Of a stretch of 64,000 bases of DNA, positions 62,369 to 64,000 are shown piece after piece. The notes under the pieces are model-generated. The model saw nothing but the letters and a program-made list of their open reading frames with translations, had not been told where the DNA came from and ran no database searches. How positions within the stretch are numbered: the stretch's first letter is position 1; each line of letters begins with the position of its first letter. This stretch comes from QFNR01 sp043842855 (GTDB lineage Bacteria > Pseudomonadota > Gammaproteobacteria > Burkholderiales > Neisseriaceae): NCBI GenBank assembly GCA_043842855.1, contig JBBPJF010000004.1, forward strand, positions 62,001-126,000. The letters run 5' to 3'. Both the position numbers and the translations under genes were made by a program.

Positions 62369-62761
62369 CTAACGTTTAGAGAACTGCTTAGCTCTCCTAG
62401 CTTTTCGTAATCCGGGCTTCTTACGCTCTACCTGACGAGCATCTCGTGTAACAAAACCAGCCTGGGATAGGATAGGCTTAAGGGAGGCATCATAATCAAT
62501 TAAAGCACGAGTGACACCATGACGAATGGCACCAGACTGTCCAGCTTCCCCTCCGCCTACTACATTAACAATAATCTTAAAAGTATTTAAATTATCAGTC
62601 AAAGCCAAGGGCTGACGGACAATCATGCGCCCAGTCTCACGAGAGACATAATCTTCAATTGGGCGTCCATTGATAATAATCTCTCCCTTACCCTTCTGCA
62701 TGAAAACACGAGCAATAGAGTTCTTCCTTCGGCCTGTACCGTAATAGTATTTACCGTTCAT
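62369..62761 (-). CDS. rpsI: Ribosomal protein S9
   Basis: The 130-residue small-subunit protein has GTGRRKNSIARVF near the start, GGGEAGQSGAIRHGVTRAL and the C-terminal LRKARRAKQFSKR, whose final SKR reaches the P-site tRNA. It is complete and follows rplM by 9 bases, the universal rplM-rpsI operon. Confidence 0.97.
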   Translation of the reverse strand: MNGKYYYGTGRRKNSIARVFMQKGKGEIIINGRPIEDYVSRETGRMIVRQPLALTDNLNTFKIIVNVVGGGEAGQSGAIRHGVTRALIDYDASLKPILSQAGFVTRDARQVERKKPGLRKARRAKQFSKR

Positions 62762-62770
62762 AGTACTTCC

Positions 62771-63199
62771 TCAAATTTCAAGTAATTTAGGTTGCTGTGC
62801 TATTTGACCATGCTCCGCACTTGCATAAACCTTCAATTTCTTCAGCATACTGTACCCCAACGGTCCCTTGGGCAGCATTCCCTTAACAGCAAGTTCCAAC
62901 ACATACCCTGGATGTTTATTTTGATATTCCCTAAAAGAACGTTGATAAATACCTCCTGGGTATCCACTATGACGATAGTAAAGCTTGGCCCTCTGCTTAT
63001 TGCCTGTCACGCGAATTTTATCTGCATTGACTACTACAATATAATCACCCACATCCATATGGGGTGTGTATTCTGGCTTGTGCTTGCCACGAAGCCGGTG
63101 GGCAATTTGGGTAGCAAGCCGACCCAAAACCTTGTCTTTAGCATCTATAAGATACCAATCACGACAAATGTCCTTAGGTTTCGCTGAGTATGTTTTCAT
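62771..63199 (-). CDS. rplM: Ribosomal protein L13
   Basis: The 142-residue large-subunit protein has RDWYLIDAKDKVLGRLATQ, RGKHKPEYTPHMDVGDYIVV and the AVKGMLPKGPLGYSMLKKL motif. It is complete. It is the first gene of the rplM-rpsI operon, whose leader in E. coli is subject to control by L13. Confidence 0.97.
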   Translation of the reverse strand: MKTYSAKPKDICRDWYLIDAKDKVLGRLATQIAHRLRGKHKPEYTPHMDVGDYIVVVNADKIRVTGNKQRAKLYYRHSGYPGGIYQRSFREYQNKHPGYVLELAVKGMLPKGPLGYSMLKKLKVYASAEHGQIAQQPKLLEI

Positions 63200-63736
63200 G
63201 ATAGTGCTTCCAAAAATGGTTGCTTCAGTCTAAAGGTAACGAGGCAACGCTATCAGTTATTAGTTGTAGAGCACGGGATTCTGCCATTAATCTTAATAAT
63301 TGTCAATCAGAGCAAGGAGTTTCACCGAATCAGGCTAAAGATTTTCACCATTATCAACTCTAGGTAGTAACACTCTATAAACTCCCTGAATTTAAGCATT
63401 CTAGAGCATTTTAGTTACTTAGCCTATTTAAATTAGCACATTGGCACCAGCCAAGCGTAACCCAAAAGCCGCTACCCCAGGATCACTGACAACGCCGTGA
63501 CTCCTAGTACATCTCACCATTATGATGCTTACGCTATCAGCAGTACGAAAGAATTTGTCGTGCTACAGTAAGTAAATCATCATAAAATGCAAACGCACAT
63601 ACTACACTAAAAATACCGGCCGTTAGAAGGGATTAGCTAAAGAGAAACCGGGAATGAGAAGAAAACAACAGCTAAGAGAGAACAGCAAACCCCACTCAGC
63701 AAAGCACGCCCTTAAAGCATAACTTGGAAGAAAAAA
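63200..63736. other. Gap between rplM and tRNA-Pro
   Basis: About 537 bases with no gene on either strand. The left end must contain the rplM promoter and leader, but I could not pick a reliable -35/-10 pair. All frames are short. Confidence 0.5.
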
Positions 63737-63813
63737 TGGTCGGAGTGAAAGGATTTGAACCTTCGACCCCTTGCACCCCATGCAAGTGCGCTACCAAGCT
63801 GCGCTACACTCCG
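63737..63813 (-). tRNA. tRNA-Pro (anticodon GGG)
   Basis: On the reverse strand the acceptor CGGAGTG pairs with CACTCCG, the D-arm is GCGC-AGCTTGGTA-GCGC, the anticodon arm is CTTGC-ATGGGGT-GCAAG with anticodon GGG (Pro), and the T-arm is GAAGG-TTCAAAT-CCTTT with encoded ACCA. The overall form is that of E. coli tRNA-Pro(GGG). It follows ihfA on the same strand. Confidence 0.93.
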
Positions 63814-63833
63814 ATTTTTAACAATACCTAATT

Positions 63834-64000
63834 CTAACTACTCAGCTGGTGCTCAATTAAAGCCTTCAGCTTTTGGCTAGAATGAAAGGTCACTACCCGA
63901 CGAGCACTGATCTCAACTTCTTGGCCAGTTTTTGGGTTACGCCCAGGCCTCTGATTTTTATTACGTAGCTGAAAATTACCAAATCCTGATATTTTCACGT
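63834..64000 (-). CDS. ihfA: Integration host factor alpha subunit, C-terminal part
   Basis: The gene is cut by the window edge. The last 54 residues include VKISGFGNFQLRNKNQRPGR, NPKTGQEVEISARRVVTFH and QKLKALIE, the beta-arm and C-terminal helix of IHF-alpha. RNKNQRPGRNPKTG is the DNA-intercalating arm (with its Pro) and the ISARRVVTF form fits the alpha rather than the beta subunit or HU. IHF bends DNA in recombination and transcription. The adjoining tRNA-Pro is commonly seen next to ihfA. Confidence 0.9.
   Translation of the reverse strand, partial: VKISGFGNFQLRNKNQRPGRNPKTGQEVEISARRVVTFHSSQKLKALIEHQLSS

Noticed and set aside
62792..63187. 131-residue forward ORF antisense to rplM
   Set aside because: Shadow of the clearly conserved L13 gene.
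1..64000. CRISPR array, prophage or complete insertion sequence
   Set aside because: No regularly spaced repeats, phage structural genes or transposase-like frames were seen; the only recombinase is housekeeping xerC, and the holin-like protein belongs to the chromosomal YqjE group.

Overview
The window is a low-GC (by eye about 40 %) chromosomal segment of a Gram-negative bacterium, almost certainly a gammaproteobacterium. The pointers are LPS genes (hldD, lpxK, kdsB), a FadL-type outer-membrane porin, the dusB-fis pair, adenylylatable GSI glutamine synthetase, ygfZ, an NlpE-type lipoprotein, IhfA beside tRNA-Pro, and xerC. Gene order is scattered compared with enteric bacteria: leuB, thrB and metF stand alone, and panB has no panC next to it. 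A Chromatiales/Nitrosococcus-like lineage is possible, but this is inference and nothing here proves it.

Layout. 1-7.9 kb: a 5'-truncated ftsK motor fragment, a secreted beta-propeller protein, an EEP-family hydrolase, a nitroreductase, an NlpE lipoprotein, a BCCT transporter and a YqjD/YqjE/YqjK-like envelope cluster. 8.2-11.1 kb (+): trpS, gshB, xerC. 11.4-17.2 kb (-): apaH, a serpin-like lipoprotein, hldD, purH, fis, dusB. 17.5-19.0 kb (+): cytochrome b561 and prmC. 19.1-27.8 kb (-): glnA, argF, dapE, fpr, tsaD, purK, a small lipoprotein, purE, an O-methyltransferase and DUF3460. 27.9-31.2 kb (+): pcnB, folK, a deoxynucleoside kinase and panB. 31.2-33.4 kb (-): a YbiT-type ABC-F ATPase and an HdeD-like membrane protein. 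33.8-36.7 kb (+): feoABC. 37.4-47.2 kb: metG (-); metF, pgeF, ygfZ, two DUF4442 genes and katA (+); greA and a small lipoprotein (-); thrB (+). 47.2-51.6 kb (-): xseA, the FadL-type porin and an unknown protein. 51.8-60.9 kb (+): serS, coaA, an RhlE-like helicase, lpxK, ycaR, kdsB, adk, leuB, ispB and tRNA-Arg(CCU). 61.3-64 kb: queD-queE (+) facing rplM-rpsI, tRNA-Pro(GGG) and the ihfA 3' end (-).

Most genes are housekeeping: purine synthesis (purE, purK, purH), folate, one-carbon and methionine metabolism (folK, metF, metG, ygfZ), coenzyme A precursors (panB, coaA), glutathione, ferrous iron uptake, LPS and envelope building, tRNA modification (dusB, tsaD, queD/E) and nitrogen assimilation (glnA, argF). 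I saw no CRISPR array, prophage, complete insertion sequence or defence island, and no clearly new multigene system. The most interesting items are a likely CUG start codon for dapE, a truncated ftsK next to decayed sequence, a lipoprotein with serpin-like sequence, a Walker A substitution in the deoxynucleoside kinase, a pair of unassigned short ORFs in a 730-base gap, and several perfect dyad repeats between divergent genes, notably metG/metF.
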